Shown: piece by piece, positions 1 to 9,048 of the stretch
Position numbering within the stretch: the stretch's first letter is position 1
How the letters are laid out: every line of letters starts with the position of its first letter
Assembly (NCBI GenBank): GCA_964533275.1
Contig: CAZHJK010000020.1
Location: forward strand, 1 to 50,406
DNA length: 50,406 nucleotides
Direction: 5' to 3'
Origin: CAZHJK01 sp964533275
GTDB taxonomy: Bacteria; Bacillota; Clostridia; Eubacteriales; Garciellaceae
The notes under the pieces: generated by a model
Told to the model about the DNA's origin: nothing
Seen by the model: the letters and a program-made list of their open reading frames with translations, nothing else
Databases searched by the model: none
Position numbers and translations under genes: made by a program

Positions 1-270
1 TGTTCTGAACTCTTATGCATCCCGCCGTCCGTATGCGCACTAGGACTTTGAGATTGATATATTTAGAGGTTGTCCCTCTATATGAATAATTGTAATCAAC
101 CTACAATAGTAAGTAAATTTCTGTATTTATCGCTTACTATTTTCGAAATATCTGTATATGAGATTATTGTTTTAGTTACAAAAATAGTGTATTATTTATT
201 TGTAATTATGTTTTTAATTACTTAGACTGTTGATTTTTAAGCTGTTTCATTAAAGAAAGGAGAAATATTT

Positions 271-1494
271 ATGTCGGAGATAGAAAATATTGCATTAGAA
301 AACGAGAATTTTTTTAATTTAGGGAATGATTATTTTTCTCTGAAAGGATATAGGTGTTTTACCGGTGTTGATGTTGTTAACCTTACTCCTGGTGAAATGA
401 GACAAACTTTAAAAATACAGGCAGATAAGCAAAATGAATTGCATTATGCCTTCAGTGGTTCAAATGGGCTCTGTCGCACTACACCTATGGGGTCAGTTCG
501 TAAAGAAAATTTATTAAGTGAGCTGATATCTTTACCAAATGATATAGATAGTTTAAGATGCTTTTTTGAGGAAAATGGATTTCTGTTCCCAATAAGCGAG
601 ACCGAATACGAAGAAATTGATATCTATTCTTTAACAGAAATTGTCAACCACATCAAAGCCACTGTTCTTCTAATGAGTGAAATTGAAGAGCCGCAACGAA
701 ATTATGAAAAAATTCTATATTTGACTCTTTATCTTCTTCTTTCAGAACAAGTCAGCATTAAGCTAAGTTCGATGAATAAGGCTTATTCAACTTGTCATCA
801 CGGATTTATTAAGATATTAGAAAAAGCCTCCTCTGTACCAGCAATTGATGGCACCAAAGAAGGCTTTGAAAGTGATACATATTTAATTAAGGATTTAGTG
901 TATAAATCTAACTATGCACTGAACATTGAAGAGTACCAGGATATAATATCTGGGAGTTCTCTAACTCACAATTATCCTGGGATGAGCGACCTTCGATATA
1001 AGGATATTGTTTATCTTTATCGCAATGCACCAAATGAAACACCTGCTGCACGAATCACCATCGATTTCCTTTTTCATCTTATGAAGAAAATTGGTATAGT
1101 AAATAAAGTATCTTTTGAAAATGGCATTGAGTTTTATGATAAACCAGCGTTAGAGAAATTTGATGATAATTTAAAGCAAGCTCTAATAACTGTTGCAAAA
1201 ATTGTTTTGAATGAGGAAATTAATTCTAATCTTTCTGGGATTGTACCTCGTTTTATAGCAAGTAAAATGGAGCCATCATGGAAAGCATCAAACCTACTCT
1301 CAGCGATGTATTTTTCAATTTTCTATATGAGACCTGGTTCCGAAATATACCGGGAATGCGCTAATCCAGCTTGCAACAATCACTTTTTAGTTAAGACTTC
1401 TAATGGGCGTAAAAGGTACTGTTGTCCTAGTTGCAGAAATGCAACAGCACAACGCAACCACCGAAAAAAAATAAAGAAAATGTCCGTAAAATAA
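271..1494 (+). CDS. Protein with C-terminal CGNR-like zinc finger, function unknown
   Basis: The 407-residue protein has no domain I recognise over its first ~360 residues. The C-terminus carries a zinc-finger-like block: C363 and C368, then C384/C385 and C388, followed by RNATAQRNHRKK. This spacing and the basic tail resemble the CGNR zinc finger, where the last ligand is followed by basic, helix-forming residues; here the usual CGNR reads CRNA. DNA or RNA binding is a fair inference, but the partner is unknown. The start has a good ribosome site (AAAGGAG, 7 bases before ATG). The gene converges on the restriction operon and shares a bidirectional terminator with it. Being beside a defence system suggests, but does not show, a defence or mobile-element role. 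Confidence 0.7.
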   Translation: MSEIENIALENENFFNLGNDYFSLKGYRCFTGVDVVNLTPGEMRQTLKIQADKQNELHYAFSGSNGLCRTTPMGSVRKENLLSELISLPNDIDSLRCFFEENGFLFPISETEYEEIDIYSLTEIVNHIKATVLLMSEIEEPQRNYEKILYLTLYLLLSEQVSIKLSSMNKAYSTCHHGFIKILEKASSVPAIDGTKEGFESDTYLIKDLVYKSNYALNIEEYQDIISGSSLTHNYPGMSDLRYKDIVYLYRNAPNETPAARITIDFLFHLMKKIGIVNKVSFENGIEFYDKPALEKFDDNLKQALITVAKIVLNEEINSNLSGIVPRFIASKMEPSWKASNLLSAMYFSIFYMRPGSEIYRECANPACNNHFLVKTSNGRKRYCCPSCRNATAQRNHRKKIKKMSVK

Positions 1495-1560
1495 AAAATC
1501 ACCGCTACTACTCATGGGTTAGGTCAGTGCCTATTATGGTAGCGGTGATTTTATTTTTTT
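1493..1560. terminator. Bidirectional terminator between convergent genes
   Basis: ATCACCGCTAC (about 1498-1508) pairs with GTAGCGGTGAT (about 1539-1549). T-rich runs flank it on both strands (TTTTATTTTTTTT on plus, TTTTTTATTTTA on minus), so it can end both the zinc-finger gene and the restriction operon. Confidence 0.8.
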
Positions 1561-1621
1561 TGTTATAAGTCTTCCAATCATTCCAGTTCTTTACGATATT
1601 ACATTATTAATTGCAAAATAA

Positions 1622-2920
1622 TTAGCTCACAGATTCACTAGTACTCAATTCAGTGGGCAAATGACCCCCATTTTCAACTAGAGCATTCTCTATTGATTCA
1701 GCTAAAGACATAATTTTTCTTAAGTGATTTCCGGTATAATGATGCATCAAGTAATTAATATCAACTAAAATTCCTTGAACGTGTTCGTAAGTATTGTATT
1801 GACCTTTCCACTCACCAGTACTCTCTCCGCAGTTCTCAAATATGCCGGATAAATCAAAAATATTATCTCGTGAATTATATGGCATCAAAAACGCATTATA
1901 AACCGTAGGATTATTACCATTTTCATCTTTAAATTTATCATTGGTACTAATATACTCACCATACGTTATCTGCTTGTGAATGGATCTACCTTCTGGCAAA
2001 TGAAGTGGCTCGCCTGTTATTCCATATCTATAGTACTTTGCATCTAAAACAAAAATCTTGTTATTGTGAACCATGATTGTATCTGGTCTAAGAGCTTCGA
2101 ATGCTCTTGTCTTACCCTTTTTAAGATGCCATGTTGCCTTTGGAAAATAAGCATCTTTATTACGAACCCCGAATACCCTATCTATGAGCTTTTCCCATAC
2201 ATATTCAAAACTATCTGTACCAAAATAGAATTGGCGTTTATTCGTCTCTTCATCGATATATTTGAGCATTGCAATCATAGATGCAAAAAGACGTTTATCC
2301 TTATCGTTATTCGTTTTACCTAACTTATCATTTAATTCAATAAGAAAACGCTTTATGTCAACTGGAAAATCTGGCTTTGGTGGAAGATTCGGAGTGAACA
2401 ACCACCCTAATTTTTGAAAACTTTCATATACACAATACTTATGAATTTGTGTAATCAAATTACGATCATTAGGTGTTGAATCTCTTACAGTCTGTTTCAA
2501 GTAAATAGGGGAATTATTGGCTTGTAACAAAGGTTTTTGCTGACGAATTGTTTTTGCCCAGTCAGTGTTGCCACGGTCACTAGTCTTATAGATAGGTTCT
2601 TTTTCTGTATAATAAGAACGCTGCTCCAGATAGTAATTTATCACTTCCATATATGCATTAACAGGAAAGTCAACTGATTGAGGAGCCTCAAACTTCTTCA
2701 TATGTAAAACTCTATCTTTTCTAGCCGTGAATTCTGAAAGTACGGATATCAAATGCAAAATATCCCTTCTTCGCTCATGCTCTGTATCTGGTAATTGATA
2801 ACCAATAGGAAAATAGACCATCGCATTTTCAGAATCAGCCTTAATCCCCACAAATCGATCGCCTTCTTCATTTGTATTAACATGGCACTTGCTCTTTAGC
2901 AATTCAGCGCTAATTTCCAT
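1622..2920 (-). CDS. LlaJI-type restriction endonuclease subunit (R2, McrC-like nuclease)
   Basis: This 432-residue protein is the last gene of the restriction operon. It carries a PD-(D/E)XK nuclease core: P279-D280, then the hydrophobic strand KIFVLDAK with D293 and K295. E166 or E239 upstream may complete the metal site. In the LlaJI system of Lactococcus the R2 protein is the nuclease partner of the GTPase R1, and length and operon position agree. It starts 14 bases after the R1 stop with a GGTGGTG ribosome site. It should cleave unmodified DNA only together with the GTPase. Family assignment rests on motifs plus the four-gene context; target specificity is inferred. Confidence 0.8.
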   Translation of the reverse strand: MEISAELLKSKCHVNTNEEGDRFVGIKADSENAMVYFPIGYQLPDTEHERRRDILHLISVLSEFTARKDRVLHMKKFEAPQSVDFPVNAYMEVINYYLEQRSYYTEKEPIYKTSDRGNTDWAKTIRQQKPLLQANNSPIYLKQTVRDSTPNDRNLITQIHKYCVYESFQKLGWLFTPNLPPKPDFPVDIKRFLIELNDKLGKTNNDKDKRLFASMIAMLKYIDEETNKRQFYFGTDSFEYVWEKLIDRVFGVRNKDAYFPKATWHLKKGKTRAFEALRPDTIMVHNNKIFVLDAKYYRYGITGEPLHLPEGRSIHKQITYGEYISTNDKFKDENGNNPTVYNAFLMPYNSRDNIFDLSGIFENCGESTGEWKGQYNTYEHVQGILVDINYLMHHYTGNHLRKIMSLAESIENALVENGGHLPTELSTSESVS

Positions 2921-2934
2921 AGATTATCACCACC

Positions 2935-4686
2935 TTACTCAACAGTATTATTACTTACATCCTGAGCTAGAAAAGCATCAATTACCTCTTCTTTAAAAAC
3001 ATCAAGTCTAGCATTGCCTACTGCTTTTGCAGAACTTCTGGAATTAAAATGATTAACAACTTCTTCTAGACTTTTGTATATTGTATTCTTGAAAATATCT
3101 TCACGAGAAAATTTAAAAGCGTCATCCCATAGATATTTGAGGACTTTCTCTGCAAATCTATAGTTAAGTAACTTTGCTGAAATGCGCTCTCTTTCCGGAA
3201 GATCTAGATTGTCTGCTTCTTCATGATATTCCAAGTCTGCAGCACGAACAAAATATGTACCGAGTCTCTTATCTTCAGATGATGTCATACGAATATTCTT
3301 TGTGACAATTTCATTATTTATAACTTCACAGAACCGTTGCCAAGTAACATCAGTGTCCAGGATAGTAGCTGTAGCATAATCATGCCCCTCAAATGTATTC
3401 TCTATCATACGCATATTCCAGCGACGTTGAAAAGCAGTATCAAGAGTAAATACATTCTGATCAGATGTATTCATTGTCCCAATAATAGACATATTAGAAG
3501 GTATCCGCACCTTGTGATTTGTATTACCATAAACAATCCTTGCAATATCTACGTTTGAGATTCCATATTCACTTGTGCCTTCTTCATTTCTATCTAACAA
3601 CTGAAATACTTCACCGAAAATTGCCGGGGCATTACCTCTATTAATTTCTTCGATTACAAGGAAGAACATCTTATCTGGATGAGTATATGCTTTTTTCAGT
3701 AAGCTTGTAAACGGTCCTTCAGTAAACTTATAACTAACAATACCATCAGATACATTGGGAAGAATCTGACCAATAAAATCTGAGTATGTGTAGTCTGGAT
3801 GAAATACGAGACGCTCCATTCTGCTTTCATCGTCACAGTATTCCTTATCAATCGTCCAGCTTTTACCAGAACCAGGAACACCATATAATAATGTATTTGT
3901 CCCGCCTCCTACACGCTCTATCTTGTCAAAATCTATAATTTCCTTTTTATCATTGTCTATAATAGGTTCATCATAATCCATATCGATATTATATATTTTT
4001 AAATTTCTCAGACGAGACTCATACTTACGAAGCACCTCAGGTGCAACAACTATATGTTTACCACCTGTTGTGTCACCATTCTCAGCCAAAAATCCCCATC
4101 GTACCAAAATCATAATCGGTTTGCAATCTACATATTTATTTGCTTCTTCACCGAGAGTAAGGCTACCACTACTTCTAAATTGCTTTAATTCAGATAATGA
4201 GTCTGTATAATTTCCACCTATATCTTCAAGTTTCCATAACAGATAGGCGAACTCTTTATAAGTTAAATATCCTAGATCCATACTGGCTCTAATAAAAAGT
4301 GCCGGTGGCTCTACATCAGAATTGCTTTCGGGACACCCGAAATTATTTCTACCAAACTTAGTAGTTTCAAGCGCATTCATTAAAACTGATTGAATTTTAT
4401 CAGTATCCTCTGATTTTATTGCTATATACATCTCTTTGCCTGAATCCGTGATTCGTCTCATAGATTGAGTGTTGCTGATATTTTCCCACTCAGTAAATCC
4501 GAAATAAGATGTTATTTGCGCTTTCTTTGTATAGGAAGAAGAGTACTGGTCATCTCCTATCATATCCTTTAATCTTGCCTTATAGATGTCATTACTTAAC
4601 CATCCATCTGCCTCATAATATATTTGTAGTACTGATTCTATTTCGTTTAACAAGGCACTATTTTTAGGCATTACTATCTTTCCCAT
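2935..4686 (-). CDS. LlaJI-type restriction subunit R1, McrB-like AAA+ GTPase
   Basis: This McrB-family AAA+ protein of 583 residues should power DNA translocation for the nuclease encoded next to it. Walker A is GVPGSGKS (about residues 269-276) and Walker B is LVIEEINRG (about 343-351). The McrB-type sensor GTMNTSD (about 403-409) and arginine-finger segment AFQRRW (about 418-423) follow. The ~240-residue N-terminus is probably the DNA-recognition part; it has no motif I recognise. I start at the ATG at 4686 because GGAGGAG lies 6 bases upstream; an extension to 4713 would overlap the previous gene and lacks its own site. Confidence 0.85.
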   Translation of the reverse strand: MGKIVMPKNSALLNEIESVLQIYYEADGWLSNDIYKARLKDMIGDDQYSSSYTKKAQITSYFGFTEWENISNTQSMRRITDSGKEMYIAIKSEDTDKIQSVLMNALETTKFGRNNFGCPESNSDVEPPALFIRASMDLGYLTYKEFAYLLWKLEDIGGNYTDSLSELKQFRSSGSLTLGEEANKYVDCKPIMILVRWGFLAENGDTTGGKHIVVAPEVLRKYESRLRNLKIYNIDMDYDEPIIDNDKKEIIDFDKIERVGGGTNTLLYGVPGSGKSWTIDKEYCDDESRMERLVFHPDYTYSDFIGQILPNVSDGIVSYKFTEGPFTSLLKKAYTHPDKMFFLVIEEINRGNAPAIFGEVFQLLDRNEEGTSEYGISNVDIARIVYGNTNHKVRIPSNMSIIGTMNTSDQNVFTLDTAFQRRWNMRMIENTFEGHDYATATILDTDVTWQRFCEVINNEIVTKNIRMTSSEDKRLGTYFVRAADLEYHEEADNLDLPERERISAKLLNYRFAEKVLKYLWDDAFKFSREDIFKNTIYKSLEEVVNHFNSRSSAKAVGNARLDVFKEEVIDAFLAQDVSNNTVE

Positions 4687-4699
4687 ATTGCTCTCCTCC

Positions 4700-5839
4700 T
4701 TATATTTGTACAAGTAAGGCTTTCATGATTTCTCGAACAAGTCGAGAAGGAATACCTTCGCCAATAACCTTACGTATAAAAGTTTCTTTCGCCCATTCTG
4801 GTATAGGCCAGTTCAATGGCAGCGACATTACAATTAGCAATTCGTATATTGTCAATACTCTAGCATCTGAGTAAATAACTTCTCCATTATCATTCTTGTA
4901 TGGTCTACCTGGATGAACACAAGCCAAAGAGGAAATAACACCATTGTTTTGTGTTATTGTTCTACATGGCATATCCCACTTCAGACGCCTATAGTGATTA
5001 TGATGTGCCTTTACAGGAGTTCCATCAGCCTTCTGTGGATAGAACTTTTCATTATAAATAGCCGATTTCCCAGAAGGTGTATGCATCATCCATTCAACCT
5101 GTTTCCAAGAATGCGTTGGCGGATAATGCCACTTTGATACAGCCAACGCTTTTATCCTTTTTTCTTCGTATTGAGGAAATCTAGTAAGTGTTTCTGTTAA
5201 ACCTTCTCTTAAATACGGATCTAAAGGAGGCAAATCACCTATTGCTTCTTTTAACGTTATTTCTTGTTGTTTCTCTGGGAACTCCCATACATAAGGCTGA
5301 TCTTTTCGTACTAAAAGAAATATGTTACGCTCCCTTAATTGTGGGACACCATAGTCTTTAGCCATCACAAGATCTTCTTTGTTAAAGTTATAATCATTAC
5401 CTAATTCTGACTTGATGTACTCAGGGATTAAAACAATATTGTCTCCATATTGTATTTTAGTTGTAAGCTGTTTAGGTACATTTTCTAATAATACAAATTT
5501 TGGTTTTATGCGTTTAATTACATCAATAGCATATGAAATAAGCTGATTTCTTGGATCAAATTCTAATCTCAATCCCGCTTCACTCATACCTTGGCATGGA
5601 GGGGTGGCGATAATAAAATCCACGTTTTGCTTGATTGATTCCTTTACAATTGTATCTCGTATGGTATCGACAGTTATATCTCCACAAATCATGTTTGTGT
5701 TTTTATAGATTTCTTGGTAAAAACGGGCCCTATCAATATCTATCTCATTTGCCACACAAATATCTATCCCTAAATCTTCAAAATATGCTTCAGCAATACC
5801 TACATTGGCAAAAAGAGAAAGCCCTTTTAATTCTCCCAT
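4700..5839 (-). CDS. DNA (cytosine-5) methyltransferase, LlaJI M2-like
   Basis: This 379-residue cytosine-5 DNA methyltransferase has motif I LSLFANVGIAEAYF (about residues 7-20), motif IV TPPCQG with nucleophile C82, motif VI ENVP, motif VIII QLRER and the C-terminal motif X GEGIPSRLVREI. It is clearly paralogous to the methyltransferase just upstream but lacks that protein's ~88-residue N-terminal extension. Two m5C enzymes are needed when the target is asymmetric, one per strand, as in LlaJI (GACGC). The ATG at 5839 has GGAGG 6 bases upstream and leaves a 10-base gap to the preceding gene. Which strand it modifies cannot be read from the sequence. Confidence 0.9.
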   Translation of the reverse strand: MGELKGLSLFANVGIAEAYFEDLGIDICVANEIDIDRARFYQEIYKNTNMICGDITVDTIRDTIVKESIKQNVDFIIATPPCQGMSEAGLRLEFDPRNQLISYAIDVIKRIKPKFVLLENVPKQLTTKIQYGDNIVLIPEYIKSELGNDYNFNKEDLVMAKDYGVPQLRERNIFLLVRKDQPYVWEFPEKQQEITLKEAIGDLPPLDPYLREGLTETLTRFPQYEEKRIKALAVSKWHYPPTHSWKQVEWMMHTPSGKSAIYNEKFYPQKADGTPVKAHHNHYRRLKWDMPCRTITQNNGVISSLACVHPGRPYKNDNGEVIYSDARVLTIYELLIVMSLPLNWPIPEWAKETFIRKVIGEGIPSRLVREIMKALLVQI

Positions 5840-5849
5840 AAACAACCTC

Positions 5850-7244
5850 CTATAGTAATTTTTCAAAGACTTTTTTAACGAATAATGGAGGTATTCCTTC
5901 TCCGATAATCCTTCTTAAAAAGGCTTCCGAAGTATTTTCTGGCACAGGCCAATCCTGTGGAATGCTCATTATCTTCATAAGTTCATACAATGTTAATGCT
6001 CTTGCATCAGAATATATTTCTTCACCATTTTCATCAATGTATTCTTTTCTTCCAGGATGAACGTTGTCTTGAGAAGAAATCTTCCTATTATCCATAGTCA
6101 CGGTATAGGCAGGTGTATCCCAGTTTTGACGCTTATATGTATTGCGAAAACCTTTTACTGCCTCTCCATTTTCTTTCACTGGATAATATTTAGAATTGTC
6201 AAACGCTGTCTTTCCAGTAGGTGTATGCTGCATTGCTACGACTTGACGTTTTACATGATGTGGTGGGTTGTGCCATTTAGAAATTTGTAATGCTCTCTCT
6301 TTACGCTCATAAAAATGTGGAAATATCTCCAAAAGCTCTTTTTCATCGATATCAGTAATATAGGGATCTAATTTGGGTAGATCTCCTATCGCATCTCTCA
6401 TCGTCTTTACTGTTGCATCTCTTTGAGGGATAACCCATTCTTTCTTTTGACCTTTCCGTGTTATTAACACAATTGCACGTTCTCTTGATTGCGGAACGGA
6501 ATAGTCTTTAGTATCTATAACATAATTATTGATTGTGTATTTGTTGCCTAGCTCTTTTTCCAAAAGATCAGGTATTAGAATTCCCTTGTCATCAACCATA
6601 ATTTTAGTGTTAAAAAACATGGGCACATTTTCAATCAGTGCATATTTCGGCTCAATTGCCTTTATAGCATCAATAACTTGACAGACAAGTCTATTTCTTT
6701 CGTCATCTACAAGCTTTTGACCTACGGTACTCATCCCTTGGCAGGGTGGTGTAGCCATAATAACATTTACACCTTTGTCGATAGATTCACTGACAATTTT
6801 CTGAAATATTTCCTTGTTTGTAATATCGCCGCAAATCATATGAGTTTCAGGGTAAATCTTCGAATATAATATAGCTCGTCTTTCTATAAGTTCATTGGCT
6901 ATAACAATATTAACTCCTATTTCTTTTAGGTAAGCTTCAGCAACCCCTATATTGGCGAATAGAGACAATACATTCATTCCGCTTCCAATTCTTTTGGGAA
7001 GTGCTTCATCGGAATTTATAAACTCAAAATATAACTTTACAGCTTTCTTTATTTGAGAACGGATATCGCCAGAGAGTTCTTGGTAGGCCTTAGTCTGCTC
7101 TAAACGGAATTGGTATACCGTATCATTGAACCAAGGAAGTATATGATCAGCTCTCTTAAATCTTGAAACATAGTTGCTAATAGTTCTGCTAGAATAATCT
7201 TTATTTTCTGTAAGCCACAGCTTAAAATTGCTTAAATCAATCAT
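5850..7244 (-). CDS. DNA (cytosine-5) methyltransferase with N-terminal extension, LlaJI M1-like
   Basis: This is the first gene of the restriction operon, 464 residues from the ATG at 7244, which has GGGG 7 bases upstream. The methyltransferase part starts near residue 90: motif I NVLSLFANIGVAEAYL, motif IV TPPCQG with C168, ENVP, QSRER and GEGIPPLFVKK. The first ~88 residues are extra. Their pattern (LTENKDYSSRTISNYVSRFK) resembles the SAM-like core-binding fold of tyrosine recombinases, so an added DNA-binding role is plausible. In LlaJI the M1 enzyme also represses its own promoter by binding target sites there; the promoter here has the same kind of layout. Confidence 0.88.
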   Translation of the reverse strand: MIDLSNFKLWLTENKDYSSRTISNYVSRFKRADHILPWFNDTVYQFRLEQTKAYQELSGDIRSQIKKAVKLYFEFINSDEALPKRIGSGMNVLSLFANIGVAEAYLKEIGVNIVIANELIERRAILYSKIYPETHMICGDITNKEIFQKIVSESIDKGVNVIMATPPCQGMSTVGQKLVDDERNRLVCQVIDAIKAIEPKYALIENVPMFFNTKIMVDDKGILIPDLLEKELGNKYTINNYVIDTKDYSVPQSRERAIVLITRKGQKKEWVIPQRDATVKTMRDAIGDLPKLDPYITDIDEKELLEIFPHFYERKERALQISKWHNPPHHVKRQVVAMQHTPTGKTAFDNSKYYPVKENGEAVKGFRNTYKRQNWDTPAYTVTMDNRKISSQDNVHPGRKEYIDENGEEIYSDARALTLYELMKIMSIPQDWPVPENTSEAFLRRIIGEGIPPLFVKKVFEKLL

Positions 7245-7275
7245 ATTACATCCCCATTTCATCAAAAAGATAGTG

Positions 7276-7327
7276 TTTCCTAAGTATACCACATTTCCAT
7301 TTTAGGCGTCAAGTATTTGACGCCTAA
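7276..7327 (-). promoter_or_regulatory. Promoter of the restriction operon inside an inverted repeat of GACGC sites
   Basis: On the minus strand, -35 TTGACG (7312-7307) and -10 TATACT (7288-7283) are 18 bases apart, with an extended -10 TGG. The -35 box lies in a perfect 11-base inverted repeat, TTAGGCGTCAA / TTGACGCCTAA (7302-7312 and 7317-7327), with a 4-base centre. Each arm carries one GACGC. The expected transcript start near 7276 leaves a ~30-base leader before the ATG. Sequence and spacing are directly visible; regulation by the operon's own methyltransferases is inferred from LlaJI. Confidence 0.8.
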
Positions 7328-7375
7328 TTTTGAATACTTTTTCAAACATTTGTTTGCTAATTGAATTTTTATAGT

Positions 7376-7425
7376 AATCTTGTCAACTCACCACGTTTTT
7401 GCCAGCAATCTTGTCAACTCACCAC
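7376..7425. repeat. Pair of 19-base direct repeats, possible element end
   Basis: AATCTTGTCAACTCACCAC occurs at 7376-7394 and again at 7407-7425, exactly 31 bases apart. Repeated TGT-initial motifs are typical of IS21-type ends, but no transposase or second end is present here. Apart from this repeat, the restriction promoter and the rlmD terminator, I see nothing in 7245-7567. Confidence 0.5.
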
Positions 7426-7483
7426 ATCAATATCCATATCATCTTCTTAATCATCTAACCTGCCTATCTTGGACAAGTTCCCA

Positions 7484-7540
7484 CAAAGAAAAATCCCGTG
7501 ATTATCCTGCCGGCTTGAAACCAGATCTCAAATCACGGAA
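7484..7540 (-). terminator. Likely terminator of the RlmD-type gene
   Basis: CCGTGATT (7496-7503) pairs with AATCACGG (7531-7538). On the minus strand it is followed by ATTTTTCTTT. The loop is long (27 bases), which lowers confidence. Confidence 0.5.
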
Positions 7541-7567
7541 TCCCTTTATTTATAAACTTTTTTATCC

Positions 7568-8944
7568 CTAAAACATCGTATTTACCTTAACCCTTGACAT
7601 CAATACTACCGTCTCAACGTGGGGAGTGTGGGGAAACATATCCATACATTGTACCTTAGTGATTTTATAGCCCTTCTCTATAAATACTGGGAGATCATCA
7701 GCTAAGGAAGTTGGTTTGCAGGATACATAGATAAATCGTGGTGGATTAAAGTCTATGATTTTATGAATTGCCTTAGGATGAATGCCGACACGGGGAGGAT
7801 CTAAAATAATTAAATCAGGCTTATCCTTTAGCTCATCCACCTTTTCAAAAACATCCCCAGCGATAAATTCACAATTGCTTAGGCCATTAAGGGAAGCATT
7901 TTCCTTGGCAGCTTCCACGGCCTCCTCAACAATCTCAATGCCAATAACTTTTTTAGCGACAGGAGCCATAATTTGAGCAATAGTTCCAGTACCACAATAT
8001 AAGTCGAAAATAATCTGGTCATTAGTGGAACCAGCAAAATCCCTTACAATGGAATACAGCTTTTCTGCACCTAAGGAATTGGTTTGAAAGAATGAGAAGA
8101 CTGAGATCTTAAAGCTTAAGCCCAGTATTTCTTCTGTAATAAAGTTTTGCCCATAAAGAATTCTAGTTTCATCGCTTTGAACAATATCTGCTAAACCATC
8201 GTTTATTGTGTGCAATATCCCCATTATTTTGCTTGATAGGGAAAGGGAGAGGAGTTCTTTAGTTAAATCCTCTAACTCCAATTCCTGCTGAGAGGTAGTA
8301 ACTAAGTTTATTAATAATTGATCAGTTTTATGTGCCTTTCGAATCACTAGATGACGAAGACTGCCTGTATGTGTTATTTTATGATAGTGGGCAAGACCCT
8401 TATTTCTAAAATATTCTAAAACTAGAGTTAAAATTTTATTAAAGTCTTCATCAACTATTTGACAACCTGTAGTAGTTACTATTTCATAAAATTTCCCTTT
8501 CTGGTGCATACCAAGCTCAAGGGGCCCTCCTTTGATTTCGTCTCCAAAGGAGAATTCCATTTTATTTCGATATTGGTATTCTAAGGGACTTGGTTCAATC
8601 CCTAAAAATTCAAAACCCTTTATACCAGCATCATTTAATATTTTCTTTACTTGATTAGACTTTATTTCTAATTGGTGATGATAGGGTAGTGTTTGAGTGT
8701 TACAGCCACCACAGATGTCATAATGTTGGCACCTAGGTGGGATCTCAATCGGGGAGGGTTTTACTACCTCTATTATAGTCCCTTCAATTTTACTCTTTCT
8801 TTTCTTTTTGACCTTTATTTTTAATATTTGATCCCTAATTCCACCCTTTACTATTATTTTTTGATCATCTATATATCCAATTCCCTTATTGGGGAAAACA
8901 ACATCTTCAATGGTAACTTCTAGGATATCATTTTTTTTAACCAT
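7568..8944 (-). CDS. rlmD: 23S rRNA (uracil-C5)-methyltransferase, RlmD/TrmA family
   Basis: This SAM-dependent RNA m5U methyltransferase has 458 residues, normal for the family. An N-terminal TRAM domain (about residues 1-60) leads to an iron-sulfur motif with C72, C78 and C81, with a fourth Cys near residue 160. The catalytic domain has the SAM motif DLYCGTGTIAQ, DPPRVGIHPKAI and the nucleophile Cys in YVSCKPTSL. In Firmicutes such proteins modify U747 and/or U1939 of 23S rRNA; which site applies cannot be told from sequence, so the symbol marks the family. It appears monocistronic. Confidence 0.88.
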   Translation of the reverse strand: MVKKNDILEVTIEDVVFPNKGIGYIDDQKIIVKGGIRDQILKIKVKKKRKSKIEGTIIEVVKPSPIEIPPRCQHYDICGGCNTQTLPYHHQLEIKSNQVKKILNDAGIKGFEFLGIEPSPLEYQYRNKMEFSFGDEIKGGPLELGMHQKGKFYEIVTTTGCQIVDEDFNKILTLVLEYFRNKGLAHYHKITHTGSLRHLVIRKAHKTDQLLINLVTTSQQELELEDLTKELLSLSLSSKIMGILHTINDGLADIVQSDETRILYGQNFITEEILGLSFKISVFSFFQTNSLGAEKLYSIVRDFAGSTNDQIIFDLYCGTGTIAQIMAPVAKKVIGIEIVEEAVEAAKENASLNGLSNCEFIAGDVFEKVDELKDKPDLIILDPPRVGIHPKAIHKIIDFNPPRFIYVSCKPTSLADDLPVFIEKGYKITKVQCMDMFPHTPHVETVVLMSRVKVNTMF

Positions 8945-9048
8945 AATTCCTCCTATATCATCATATATTTTTTTATCTTAAATTTTATCTTTTCCTATAA
9001 TGAATGTAATAAACCTTATAAGAATATATGGTTGAAGAATAGGATGTT

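Noticed and set aside
1..270. A gene end or RNA in the first 270 bases
   Set aside because: Only a small AGAGG/CCTCT hairpin near 66-78 and AT-rich sequence before the first gene; nothing assignable.
2066..7571. Plus-strand frames of 60-85 residues opposite the restriction operon and near its promoter
   Set aside because: They are antisense shadows of strongly supported genes, or lie in non-coding sequence, without ribosome sites or recognisable domains.
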